This document shows, piece by piece, positions 1-7,538 of a DNA stretch of 28,086 bases. Numbering within the stretch: position 1 is the first letter of the stretch; every line of letters begins with the position of its first letter. A model generated the notes under the pieces. The model made no database searches, had not been told where the DNA came from, and was given only the letters and a program-made list of their open reading frames with translations. The translations under genes were made by a program, and so were the position numbers. Source of the DNA: Pseudomonadota bacterium (GTDB taxonomy: Bacteria; Pseudomonadota; Gammaproteobacteria; Xanthomonadales; Xanthomonadaceae); contig JAEWNY010000007.1 in the NCBI GenBank assembly GCA_023461075.1, positions 1 through 28,086 of the forward strand, read 5' to 3'.

Positions 1-848
1 GTGGTGCGCGGTTCATCGAGGACGCCTGGTCACGCGAGGGCGTTGGCGCGCTGCTTGGCGGTGGTGGCCGCACCCGGATCCTTCGCGATGGCGCGGTGTT
101 CGAGCAGGCCGGCATCGGGTTCTCCGATGTCGCCGGCACCACGCTGCCGCCTTCGGCCACAGCGGCGCGGCCGGAACTCGCGGGTGCGGCATGGCGCGCG
201 GCCGGCGTGTCGCTGGTCTTCCATCCGCGCAATCCGCATGTTCCGACGACGCATGCCAACGTGCGTCACTTCCGTGCCGAAAAGGATGGCGAGGTGGTCG
301 CCTGGTGGTTCGGTGGCGGCTTCGATCTCACGCCGTTCTATCCGGTCGACGAGGACGTGCTGCACTGGCATCGCGTCGCGCGTGCGCTGTGCGAGCCGTT
401 CGGTGGCGATGATCGCTACTCCGCGCACAAGCGCTGGTGCGACGACTATTTCTTCCTCAAGCATCGCGCGGAGACCCGCGGCGTCGGCGGCCTGTTCTTC
501 GATGACCTGGATGAGGATGCCGATGCCGATTTCGCCTACCTGCGTGCGGTCGGCGACGGCTTCCTCGACGCCTACCTGCCGATCGTCGAGCGTCGCCACG
601 ACACGCCGTTCGGCGAACGCGAGCGCGAATTCCAGCTTTACCGGCGGGGCCGCTATGTCGAGTTCAACCTGGTGTTCGACCGCGGCACCCATTTCGGACT
701 GCAGTCCGGCGGGCGCACCGAATCCATCCTGATGAGCCTGCCGCCGCTGGCGCGCTGGGAATACCGATACCAGCCGGAAACAGGCAGCGCCGAGGCACGG
801 TTGTCGGATTACCTTAAGCCGCGCGACTGGCTCACGGAGCTGGCGTAG
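1..848 (+). CDS. hemF: Oxygen-dependent coproporphyrinogen III oxidase, 5' end missing
   Basis: Aerobic coproporphyrinogen III oxidase. It oxidatively decarboxylates two propionate side chains of coproporphyrinogen III to give protoporphyrinogen IX in the cytoplasmic haem pathway. The reading frame is open from the left edge (first full codon at base 3), so the N-terminus lies outside the window. The visible protein follows E. coli HemF closely: GGGGRTRILRDGAVFEQAG, then SHANVR-like THANVRHF, WWFGGGFDLTPFYP, KRWCDDYFFLKHR, RGVGGLFFDD, YLPIVERR, QLYRRGRYVEFNLVFDRGT, GGRTESILMSLPP and RWEYRYQP. The substrate-binding and dimer-interface blocks of the family are therefore intact. Only roughly the first 20-30 residues should be missing compared with the usual 300-residue enzyme. 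The stop codon lies inside the end of the convergent YetF-like gene, so the two 3' ends overlap by 17 bp. Identification is secure. Confidence 0.95.
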   Translation, partial: GARFIEDAWSREGVGALLGGGGRTRILRDGAVFEQAGIGFSDVAGTTLPPSATAARPELAGAAWRAAGVSLVFHPRNPHVPTTHANVRHFRAEKDGEVVAWWFGGGFDLTPFYPVDEDVLHWHRVARALCEPFGGDDRYSAHKRWCDDYFFLKHRAETRGVGGLFFDDLDEDADADFAYLRAVGDGFLDAYLPIVERRHDTPFGEREREFQLYRRGRYVEFNLVFDRGTHFGLQSGGRTESILMSLPPLARWEYRYQPETGSAEARLSDYLKPRDWLTELA

Positions 849-1329
849 CGGCGTCCTTGTCCTTCGGCACCACGCTGATGTGGCCGTTGGTCTCCAGCAA
901 CGCCAAGGACACATCGCTGACGTCATCGATGCCGTTCATCCGCAGCGCTTCCTCGAAGTCGTCGCAACTCACCAACTCGCGCTTGAGCACCGACTCGAAC
1001 AACTGGCCGTCGCGCGCCAGCACCACCGGCACGCCCTCGATCAGTTTCTCGGCCCCGCGGCTGCGCGAGGTCAGGAACGCCACGGCATAGTTCAGCGCCA
1101 CCAGCGTGCCCGCCATGATCGCCGCACCGGTCAGCGAGTTGTCGCCGCCGTTGATGCCGTTCTGCACCGCGTTGCCGATCAGGATCAGCAGGATCAGGTC
1201 GAACGGCGTGAACTGTCCAACCGCACGCTTGCCGGAGACCCGGATCAGCAGCATCACCAGCAAATAGATCACCACGCCGCGCAGGACGAAATGCCACCAC
1301 GGCGCGGAAAGCTGGAACAGGTCGGACAT
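832..1329 (-). CDS. YetF-like (DUF421) membrane protein
   Basis: A 165-residue protein of the DUF421/YetF type; biochemical role unknown, location inner membrane. The N-terminal half has three hydrophobic segments (about residues 13-32, 43-58 and 67-88). Between them is the conserved stretch RVSGKRAVGQFTPFDLILLI, followed by IGNAVQNGINGGDNSLTGA, typical of the family. The C-terminal half is the soluble YetF domain, starting at GVPVVLARDGQL and including ELVSCDDFEEALRMNGI. The start is taken at the ATG at 1329, just before the first membrane segment, with AGGGAG about 12 nt upstream. The frame stays open further upstream only because it runs opposite another gene. It ends convergently inside hemF. 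Bacillus YetF relatives are linked to the spore envelope, but nothing here supports a specific function. Family assignment good, function unknown. Confidence 0.85.
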   Translation of the reverse strand: MSDLFQLSAPWWHFVLRGVVIYLLVMLLIRVSGKRAVGQFTPFDLILLILIGNAVQNGINGGDNSLTGAAIMAGTLVALNYAVAFLTSRSRGAEKLIEGVPVVLARDGQLFESVLKRELVSCDDFEEALRMNGIDDVSDVSLALLETNGHISVVPKDKDAATPAP

Positions 1330-1422
1330 CGGAAAGTGCTCCCTCGGGCGTTTGAAGGCATTAGCATGCGCGTGTGCGCCGCCCCGCGGTAGCACCTTCT
1401 CCCGACCATCAGGATATCCAAG

Positions 1423-2109
1423 ATGCGCGCTTCCCAGACCCTGCTCTGCGTTTCCCTGGCCGCGGCTCTTTTGCCCGGCTGCAAGAAGAAAGAAGAGTCG
1501 CTTGCAGCGCCCGCCGCGACGACCGCCAGCGAGGCTGCCACCCCGGCTACGACCATACCCACGCCCGCAGCTGCGCCTGCCGCCGATCCGGTCACGGCCC
1601 AGGTTTTCGACTTCAACGCCGTGCCGGTGAGCGACAAGCCGCTTGGCGTCTGGCCGTACATCGCACCACCAGCCGGCTACGCCTGGGATGACGCGGACGA
1701 GATCACCAAGAACACCAAGGATCTGGCGCGTGTGCCGGTGTGGACGGGAGGCGAGCTCCTCTGGGTGGAAGGCAAGGTATTCAGCGAGGACATCGAGGCC
1801 GCCGATGGCAAGACCTACTCGCGGTTCGAGGTGCGCAAGGGCATCGAACAGGCGATCGCCGCGATCGGCGGCCAGCGTATCGGCGAACGCAGCTTCGACG
1901 AAGCAGTCTATCGCGCCAATGAGAAGGCGCTCAGCGACTTCAACTCCGAGTTCAGCGACATGTCCAACGCTTACTGGTACAACCAGGACGCGGATACCTA
2001 CCTCGTGCGCCGTGCCGACAAGGCGATCTGGTTCGTGACCACCGCCAACAACGACCGCACCGTGATGATGGTTGCCGAAGGACCGTTGCCGGCCGCGCCC
2101 GCGCAATAA
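1423..2109 (+). CDS. Lipoprotein of unknown function
   Basis: A 228-residue predicted lipoprotein not recognised beyond its export signal. The N-terminus has a short basic region, a hydrophobic core and a lipobox LPGC, with the acylated cysteine at residue 20. The residue after it is Lys, so there is no Asp-type inner-membrane retention signal and an outer-membrane location is likely. A linker rich in Ala, Thr and Pro covers residues 24-55. A globular region follows with GVWPYIAPPAGYAW and a C-terminal stretch NAYWYNQDADTYLVRRADKAIWFVTT. Some outer-membrane or OmpA-type lipoproteins carry similar text, but I cannot name the family. An AGGAT box lies close upstream of the ATG. The gene stands alone and ends at a strong hairpin terminator shared with the convergent RND pump gene. 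Its first 30 residues resemble the lipoprotein at 15998-16480. Confidence 0.85.
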   Translation: MRASQTLLCVSLAAALLPGCKKKEESLAAPAATTASEAATPATTIPTPAAAPAADPVTAQVFDFNAVPVSDKPLGVWPYIAPPAGYAWDDADEITKNTKDLARVPVWTGGELLWVEGKVFSEDIEAADGKTYSRFEVRKGIEQAIAAIGGQRIGERSFDEAVYRANEKALSDFNSEFSDMSNAYWYNQDADTYLVRRADKAIWFVTTANNDRTVMMVAEGPLPAAPAQ

Positions 2110-2140
2110 CCGGCCCAGCACATCGGCGGTTCATCGAATG

Positions 2141-2171
2141 AAAGGGCTGCATTCGCAGCCCTTTCTTTTTG
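2141..2171 (+). terminator. Rho-independent terminator between convergent genes
   Basis: A perfect 10-bp inverted repeat (AAAGGGCTGC / GCAGCCCTTT, loop ATTC) is followed by CTTTTT on the plus strand, 31 bp after the lipoprotein stop. On the minus strand it lies just past the RND pump stop (2175) and is followed by only a short T-containing tail. It may therefore work in both directions but is stronger for the plus strand. Confidence 0.85.
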
Positions 2172-2174
2172 CAA

Positions 2175-5100
2175 TCAATGCGCCGCCGCGTGGCGGCCGG
2201 CAGCGCCCTTGCGGAACCGGCGGGCGATCCAGTCGCCGGCGTCGTGCAACACGGTGTAGGTGGCCGGTATCACGATCAGGCTCAATGCGGTCGAGGTGAT
2301 CAGGCCGCCGATCACCGCCCAGGCCATCGGCGCGCGGAAGCTTGAGTCGCCGGAGAAGCCCAGCGCCAGCGGCAACATGCCGGCGCCCATCGCGATCGTG
2401 GTCATGATCACCGGGCGCGCACGCTTCCGACAGGCATCGATCAACGCATCGTGCTGGTTCATGCCGTGCTCGTCCTCGGCCATCACCGCGTAGTCGACCA
2501 GCAGGATCGAGTTCTTGGTGGCGATGCCGATCAGCATCAGCAGGCCGATCAAGGCCGGCAACGAGAGCATGTTCTGGGTGATGAGCAACGCGCCGAACGC
2601 ACCGCCCGCGCACAGCGGAATCGCCGCCAGGATGGTCAGCGGCTGCATCGGGTGCTTGAACAGCAGCAGCAACACCATGTAGATGCAGGCGATGCCGGCC
2701 ACCATCGCCATCAGGAAGCCCGTGAACAGCTCGACGAAGATCTCCGCGTCGCCGGTGTTGATGAAGGACACGCCTGCGGGCACGCGCTTGACCGAGGGCA
2801 GCGCCTGCACCTCGCCCATCACCTCGCCCAGCGGCCGGCCGTTGAGCTCGGCGGTGAGGGTGATGTTGCGCTGGCGCTCGTAGCGGGTGATGACCGAAGG
2901 CCCGCTGCCCTGCTCGATGTCGGCGACGGCATCCAGCGGCACTGCACCGGCCTTGCCGCGCACGCGCAGCCGGGCGATGTTGGCCGGATCGCGCAACGCC
3001 TCGCGGTCGAAGCCGACGCGGATCGGGATCTGCCGGTCCGGCAGGTTGAGCTTGGCCATGCGCTGGGTGTAGTCGCCGGCGGTGGCGACGCGCGCGGCTT
3101 CGGCGATCGCTGCGGTGGAGACGCCGAGGTCGGCCGCACGCGCCGGATCCGGCACGATCTGCAGCTCCGGCCGCAGCAGGGACGCCGAGGACGACACGCT
3201 GCCCAGGCCCTTGATGTTGCGCAGGTCGCGCTCCACCGCTGCGGCCGCGGCATTGAGCTTCTGCGGATCGTCGCCGGCCAGCACCAGCATCATCTGCTCG
3301 CCCGGCTCGCTGCTGATGTAGCTCAGCTTGATGCCCGGCATGGCCGACAACTTCTCGCGCACCACGCCTTCGAGTTCCTTCTGGCTGCGATCGCGATCAT
3401 CCTTGTCGCCCCAGTCCAGCGTCAGCACCGCCTTGCGTGCGTCGCCACCTCCGCTCCTGGCCGGATCGCCCACGTCCGGCACGCTGCCGACCTGGGTGAA
3501 CACCTGCTCGAGTTCGGGGATGTCGGAAAGCAATGCGCGCGCGCGTTCGGACATGCGCGTGGTTTCCTCCACCGGCGTTCCGGGCGGCAGTTCCAGCGAC
3601 AGCATCGAGCGGCCCTGGTCCGAGGTCGGGATGAAGGTCGCCGGGATGAACGGGATCATCGCCAGCGAGGCGATGAACAACGCGGCGGCGATCGCCAGCG
3701 TCTTCCAGCGGTTGCGCAGCGCGGTGTCCACCAGCGCCAGGTAGCGGCGCATGATCGGGCCTTCGGCCTCGTGCTCGGGTTCGGGCTTGAGCAGGTAGGC
3801 GGCCATCATCGGCGTCAGCAGGCGCGCTACCAGCAGCGAGAACATCACCGCGGTCGCCGCGGTCCAGCCGAACTCGCGGAAGAACTTGCCGGCGATCCCC
3901 GGCATGAAGGCCACCGGCACGAACACCGCCGCCAGCGTGACCGATGTCGCGATCACCGCGGTGCCGATCTCGTCCGCGGCGTCGCGCGCCGCCTCCAGCG
4001 GCTTCTTGCCCATGCCGAGGTGGCGGACGATGTTCTCGATCTCGACGATCGCGTCATCCACCAGGATGCCAACCACCACCGACAGCGCCAGCAGCGTGAT
4101 CATGTTGAGGCTGAAGCCGAGGAAATGGATCACCGCGAAGGTCGGGATGATCGACAGCGGCAAGGCGAGCGCCGAGATCCAGGTCGCGCGCCAGTTGCGC
4201 AAAAAGAAGAACACCACCACCAGTGCCAGCGCCGCGCCCTCGAACAGCATCGTCATCGAGGATTTGTAGGAGGTCTCGGTTTCCTCGGTCATGTCGCTGA
4301 CCAGGTTGAACTTCATGCCCGGATGCGACTTCTCCAACGTGTCGAGCGCGGCCTTGACGCCATCGCGCACCTTCAATTCATCCGACCCGCGCGAGCGCGA
4401 CAACGCGAAGCCGACCACTGACTGGCCATCGAGCAACGCCACCTGGGTCGGATCGGCCGCGCCATCCTCGATCGTCGCGATCGACGACAGGCGCACCGCG
4501 CGCCCGTCCGGCAACGCGATGCTGTAGTCGCGCAACTGCTGCGCGTCGCCCACGGTGCCGATGGTGCGGATGGTCTGCTGGTCGCCGCCCAGCTCGGCCT
4601 TGCCACCGGGTCGCTCGACCTGCGTCTGCGCGAGCTGCTGCGAAACCTCGCCGGCGGTGATGCCGTAGGCCTCGAGCGCCTGAGGGTCCAGGTCGACGCG
4701 CACCTGGCGTTCGACGCCGCCGATGCGGCTGACCGAGGCGACGCCGTCGACGCCGTACATCGCGCGGGCCACGTCGCGGTCGACGAACCACGACATCTCC
4801 TCGGCGCTCATCTTCGGCGCCGACAACGAATAGGTGAGCAGCGAACCGCCGATCTCGACCTTGGTGATGATCGGTTCCTGGATGTCCTGCGGCAGGTCCA
4901 TGCGGATGCGGGTCACCGCGTCCTTGGTGTCGTTGAGCGCCGTCATCAGGTCGGTGTCGAGGTGGAACTCGATCGCGGTGGTGCTGGTGCCTTCGACCAC
5001 GGTCGATGTCACGCGCTTGACGTTGGCGATCGTCGCCACCGAGTCCTCGATCTTGCGGGTGACCTCGGTCTCCAGCTGCGAGGGCGATGCACCCGGCTGG

Positions 5101-5261
5101 ACGATCGTCACCACGGTCATCGGGAAGGCGATGTCGGGGAAGCGCGCCACCGGCAATTTGTGGAAACCCCACAACCCCGCCACGCACAGCACGAAGAACA
5201 GCATCACCGCCGGGACCGGATTCTTGATGCCCCAGCTGGAAAGATTGCCGCCGCCGCTCAT
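2175..5261 (-). CDS. RND efflux transporter, HAE-1 type inner-membrane pump
   Basis: A proton-driven resistance-nodulation-division pump subunit of 1028 residues, normal for the family. It should form a trimer in the inner membrane and expel hydrophobic or amphiphilic compounds through an adaptor and a TolC-like channel. The first membrane helix is at residues 14-32, followed by the porter-domain block ARFPDIAFP. The second helix bundle contains SVVVGILVDDAIVEIENI, where D402 and D403 match the two proton-relay aspartates of AcrB. K916, in IGIATKNSILLVDYA, matches the AcrB helix-10 lysine. The repeated half with a second helix after residue 500 and the C-terminal helices (PLALGFSGDSSFRAPMAW) are complete. 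Its ATG overlaps the adaptor stop by 4 bp (ATGA), so the two are translationally coupled. Substrate range cannot be read from the sequence. No outer-membrane channel gene is next to it. Confidence 0.95.
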   Translation of the reverse strand: MSGGGNLSSWGIKNPVPAVMLFFVLCVAGLWGFHKLPVARFPDIAFPMTVVTIVQPGASPSQLETEVTRKIEDSVATIANVKRVTSTVVEGTSTTAIEFHLDTDLMTALNDTKDAVTRIRMDLPQDIQEPIITKVEIGGSLLTYSLSAPKMSAEEMSWFVDRDVARAMYGVDGVASVSRIGGVERQVRVDLDPQALEAYGITAGEVSQQLAQTQVERPGGKAELGGDQQTIRTIGTVGDAQQLRDYSIALPDGRAVRLSSIATIEDGAADPTQVALLDGQSVVGFALSRSRGSDELKVRDGVKAALDTLEKSHPGMKFNLVSDMTEETETSYKSSMTMLFEGAALALVVVFFFLRNWRATWISALALPLSIIPTFAVIHFLGFSLNMITLLALSVVVGILVDDAIVEIENIVRHLGMGKKPLEAARDAADEIGTAVIATSVTLAAVFVPVAFMPGIAGKFFREFGWTAATAVMFSLLVARLLTPMMAAYLLKPEPEHEAEGPIMRRYLALVDTALRNRWKTLAIAAALFIASLAMIPFIPATFIPTSDQGRSMLSLELPPGTPVEETTRMSERARALLSDIPELEQVFTQVGSVPDVGDPARSGGGDARKAVLTLDWGDKDDRDRSQKELEGVVREKLSAMPGIKLSYISSEPGEQMMLVLAGDDPQKLNAAAAAVERDLRNIKGLGSVSSSASLLRPELQIVPDPARAADLGVSTAAIAEAARVATAGDYTQRMAKLNLPDRQIPIRVGFDREALRDPANIARLRVRGKAGAVPLDAVADIEQGSGPSVITRYERQRNITLTAELNGRPLGEVMGEVQALPSVKRVPAGVSFINTGDAEIFVELFTGFLMAMVAGIACIYMVLLLLFKHPMQPLTILAAIPLCAGGAFGALLITQNMLSLPALIGLLMLIGIATKNSILLVDYAVMAEDEHGMNQHDALIDACRKRARPVIMTTIAMGAGMLPLALGFSGDSSFRAPMAWAVIGGLITSTALSLIVIPATYTVLHDAGDWIARRFRKGAAGRHAAAH

Positions 5262-6451
5262 GGCGTGGCGTTCCCGCTCGCCGGTGCCGGTGCCGGTGCA
5301 CCTGTTGCGGGGGCCGGCGCCGCCTTGGGCGCGGCCGTGCTGGCAGGCACCACCCGCACCGTGTCGCCGTCGGCCAGGAAGCCGGCGCCCTCGACGACAA
5401 CCTGCGCCGCGTCGGGCAGGCCTTCGATCACTTCGATGAAGCCGGCATCCGTGCTGCCGGTCTCGATCCGCTGCTGGTGCGCCACCGATTGCGCATCCAC
5501 CGTGAACACGGTCGGGAAGCCATCACGCAAGACCACGGCGTTGGCCGGGATCACCCGGCCCTGCGCGATGCCGGTGTCGATGCGTCCCTGCAGGTAGGCA
5601 CCGGGCTGCAGCGTGCCGGACTGGATCAGCCCGGCCGGCAGGTCGGCGAACACGGTGCCGGTGCGGGTCATCGCATCCACGCCCGGGCTGACCGCACGCA
5701 CGCGCCCATCCACCTGCTGCCCGTCCTGCGCGGTCAGGCGGATGATGTCGCCCGGCTTGATCGCGGCCAGTTGCGAGGCGGGCAACTCCGCGCGCCATTC
5801 CAGCCGGCTGTCCTTGATGAGATGCATCAGCGGCGCACCGGCGGCGACGACTTGCCCCGACTGCACCAGGCGCTTGCTGATCAAACCGCTGGCCGGTGCG
5901 CGCAGGTCGGCAAAGCTGCGACGCAGGGCGGCGGCATCGCGCGCGGCGCGGGCCGTGCCCAGGCGCGCCTCCGAGGCGGTGCGATTGGCACGCAACTCGT
6001 CCAGCTGCATCGCGCTGATGTATCGGCCGCTGGCCAGCTGCTGCCCGCGGGCCAGATTGGAACGCGCCAACTGGGCACCGGCTTCGGCCTCGCGCAGCGC
6101 GGCATTGGCCTGGGCCAGGTCGGAATCGAGGGTGCGATGGTCGAGCGTCAACAGCAACTGGCCGCGACGCACCTGTTGGCCGACATCGACATTGAGCGAC
6201 GTCACACGCAACCCGGTGACTTCCACGCCCAATTGCATCTCTTCGACCGGGGCCACCGGACCGGACACGGTAAGACCGCGCGCCAGCTCACGCGTGGTCA
6301 CCGGGGCGGTGCTGACCGCGAGCGCCGACGCGCCCTGCCCGGATTCGGCGGCGGCCTCGTCCTTCTTGCAGGCCGACAGCGCCAGCGCGGCACCGATGAA
6401 AAGAACGAATGCGCCGGCGCGGCGCGACGTGAAGGCAGCAGACACGGACAT
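5258..6451 (-). CDS. RND efflux periplasmic adaptor (membrane fusion lipoprotein)
   Basis: The HlyD/AcrA-type periplasmic adaptor of the adjoining RND pump, 397 residues. The N-terminus is a lipoprotein signal with lipobox LSAC (Cys28) followed by KKDE, so it should be lipid-anchored facing the periplasm. The lipoyl half-motifs are visible at about residues 70-105 (LGVEVTGLRVTSLNVDVGQQ, then RGQLLLTLD) and 180-205 (LRAPASGLISKRLVQSGQVV). Between them is a helical hairpin rich in Ala, Arg and Leu. The beta-barrel and membrane-proximal domains follow (IKPGDIIRLTAQDGQ, AVSPGVDAMTRTGTVFADLP, VIPANAVVLRDG). The C-terminal 30 residues are an unusual Ala/Pro-rich tail. The ATG at 6451 directly precedes the signal peptide; the ribosome site is weak. 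It is the first gene of the efflux operon, 98 bp downstream of tatD and behind its own promoter. Confidence 0.93.
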   Translation of the reverse strand: MSVSAAFTSRRAGAFVLFIGAALALSACKKDEAAAESGQGASALAVSTAPVTTRELARGLTVSGPVAPVEEMQLGVEVTGLRVTSLNVDVGQQVRRGQLLLTLDHRTLDSDLAQANAALREAEAGAQLARSNLARGQQLASGRYISAMQLDELRANRTASEARLGTARAARDAAALRRSFADLRAPASGLISKRLVQSGQVVAAGAPLMHLIKDSRLEWRAELPASQLAAIKPGDIIRLTAQDGQQVDGRVRAVSPGVDAMTRTGTVFADLPAGLIQSGTLQPGAYLQGRIDTGIAQGRVIPANAVVLRDGFPTVFTVDAQSVAHQQRIETGSTDAGFIEVIEGLPDAAQVVVEGAGFLADGDTVRVVPASTAAPKAAPAPATGAPAPAPASGNATP

Positions 6452-6482
6452 GGGATGGCGGAAGGAGCGGATTCGGGGCGCT

Positions 6483-6503
6483 AGTGTACCGATAAGTTCA
6501 GTA
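6483..6503 (-). promoter_or_regulatory. Candidate -10 box and overlapping repressor palindrome of the efflux operon
   Basis: Reading toward the adaptor gene, TACACT (complement of 6483-6488) is a fair -10 box about 32 bp before the start codon. It is overlapped by an imperfect inverted repeat, TACCGAT-AAG-TTCAGTA on the plus strand (6487-6503), with matching TAC.GA half-sites. A TetR-family repressor covering the -10 region would fit, since RND pumps are often controlled that way. No regulator gene adjoins it, so this is inference from the repeat alone. Confidence 0.35.
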
Positions 6504-6549
6504 TTTCGCGCGCGCCCTGCCCCAGCGTATGGAAACGGCCGGCATTCGT

Positions 6550-7338
6550 TCAGCCCAGCCGGAAAAACGACTTGGCCGTGGAGGTAGTGGCACTGGCCAC
6601 CGTCTCCAGCGATTCGCCGCGGTCGCGCGCCAGTTCCTCTGCGATGTGCGGCAGGAACGATGGCTCGTTGCGGCGATCCTTGGGGCTGGGCTTGAGCGTG
6701 CGCGGCAGGAGATACGGCGCATCGGTTTCGATCATCAACCGATCAGCCGGGATCGACTTCACCAGTTCGCGCAGGTGCGCGCCGCGGCGCTCGTCGCACA
6801 ACCAACCGGTGATGCCGATATGCCAGTCCTGGTCGAGGTAGTCGAACAGTTCCGTGCGGCTGCCGGTGAAGCAGTGCACGACCGCCGGACCGAGCTGGCC
6901 ATCGAACGCCTTCATCATCGCCATGAAGTCGGCATGCGCGTCGCGCTGGTGCAGGAACAGCGGTTTGCCGATGTCCGCGGCGATCTGCAATTGCATCTCG
7001 AACGCCTTGCGCTGCATCGGTCGCGGCGAGAAGTCGCGGAAGTAGTCCAGGCCGCATTCGCCGACCGCAAGCACTTCCGCATGGGCAAGCAATGTGCGCA
7101 TCTCTGCATCGCATTCGGCGGTGTATTCGCTGGCATGGTGCGGATGCACGCCGGCCGTTGCGTAAAGCAGGCCCGGATGCGCACGCGCCAAGTCCAGCGC
7201 CCTGGGTGAATGCTCGCGCGATGCGCCGGTCACGATCATCCGCGCAACGCCGGCCTCGCGGGCGCGTTGCAACACCGCGTCGCGGTCGCGATCGAAGCTA
7301 TCGTGGGTGAGGTTGGCGCCGATGTCGATGAGTTGCAT
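6550..7338 (-). CDS. tatD: TatD-family metal-dependent DNase
   Basis: A 262-residue cytoplasmic TatD-type metal-dependent hydrolase. E. coli TatD has 3'-5' exonuclease activity and a proposed role in repair of oxidative DNA damage. The match to E. coli TatD runs end to end: MQLIDIGANLTHDSF, AGVHPHHA, VLAVGECGLDYFRDFSP, PLFLHQRDAHADF, VVHCFTGSRTEL, IGITGWLCDERRG, LMIETDAPYLLPR and RRNEPSFLPHI. The glutamate of GECGLD, the histidines of VHPHH, FLHQRDAH and VHCFTG, and the aspartate of ETDAPY are the expected metal and catalytic residues. The start is the ATG at 7338, matching the E. coli N-terminus; no other in-frame start gives a better fit. Only 98 bp separate it from the efflux operon on the same strand, but there is no functional link known. 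Confidence 0.93.
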   Translation of the reverse strand: MQLIDIGANLTHDSFDRDRDAVLQRAREAGVARMIVTGASREHSPRALDLARAHPGLLYATAGVHPHHASEYTAECDAEMRTLLAHAEVLAVGECGLDYFRDFSPRPMQRKAFEMQLQIAADIGKPLFLHQRDAHADFMAMMKAFDGQLGPAVVHCFTGSRTELFDYLDQDWHIGITGWLCDERRGAHLRELVKSIPADRLMIETDAPYLLPRTLKPSPKDRRNEPSFLPHIAEELARDRGESLETVASATTSTAKSFFRLG

Positions 7339-7403
7339 GCGTGCATTGTACGAATGGTGGATTCGGCAGGAGGTGCCCTGTCGCAATGCATGCTTCGCCG
7401 TCG

Positions 7404-7466
7404 GTCGAGGATTCCTGCCTCGACTAGGGCTGGCATCCATGCCGCCTTTGGTGCCGCATGCGGCAC
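7404..7466. repeat. Palindrome cluster between tatD and hrpB
   Basis: The 200-bp space between the divergent tatD and hrpB genes holds several inverted repeats in a row: GTCGAGG/CCTCGAC (7404-7410 with 7418-7424), GGCAT-CC-ATGCC (7432-7443) and the perfect 16-bp palindrome GTGCCGCATGCGGCAC (7451-7466). None has a T-run typical of a terminator, and neither divergent gene needs one here. A REP-like dispersed element is a reasonable guess. A regulatory role for either gene is the alternative. Confidence 0.4.
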
Positions 7467-7538
7467 GCGATTGCCGGCTACGCGAGCAGGGCTGCGAATG
7501 CCGGGTTCGAAATGACATCGTCCCCGTATCCTTGAACG

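Noticed and set aside
2451..4421. Long plus-strand open frame (656 codons) opposite the RND pump
   Set aside because: Composition is His/Gln/Arg/Asp-rich without motifs, and the minus-strand pump is intact throughout.
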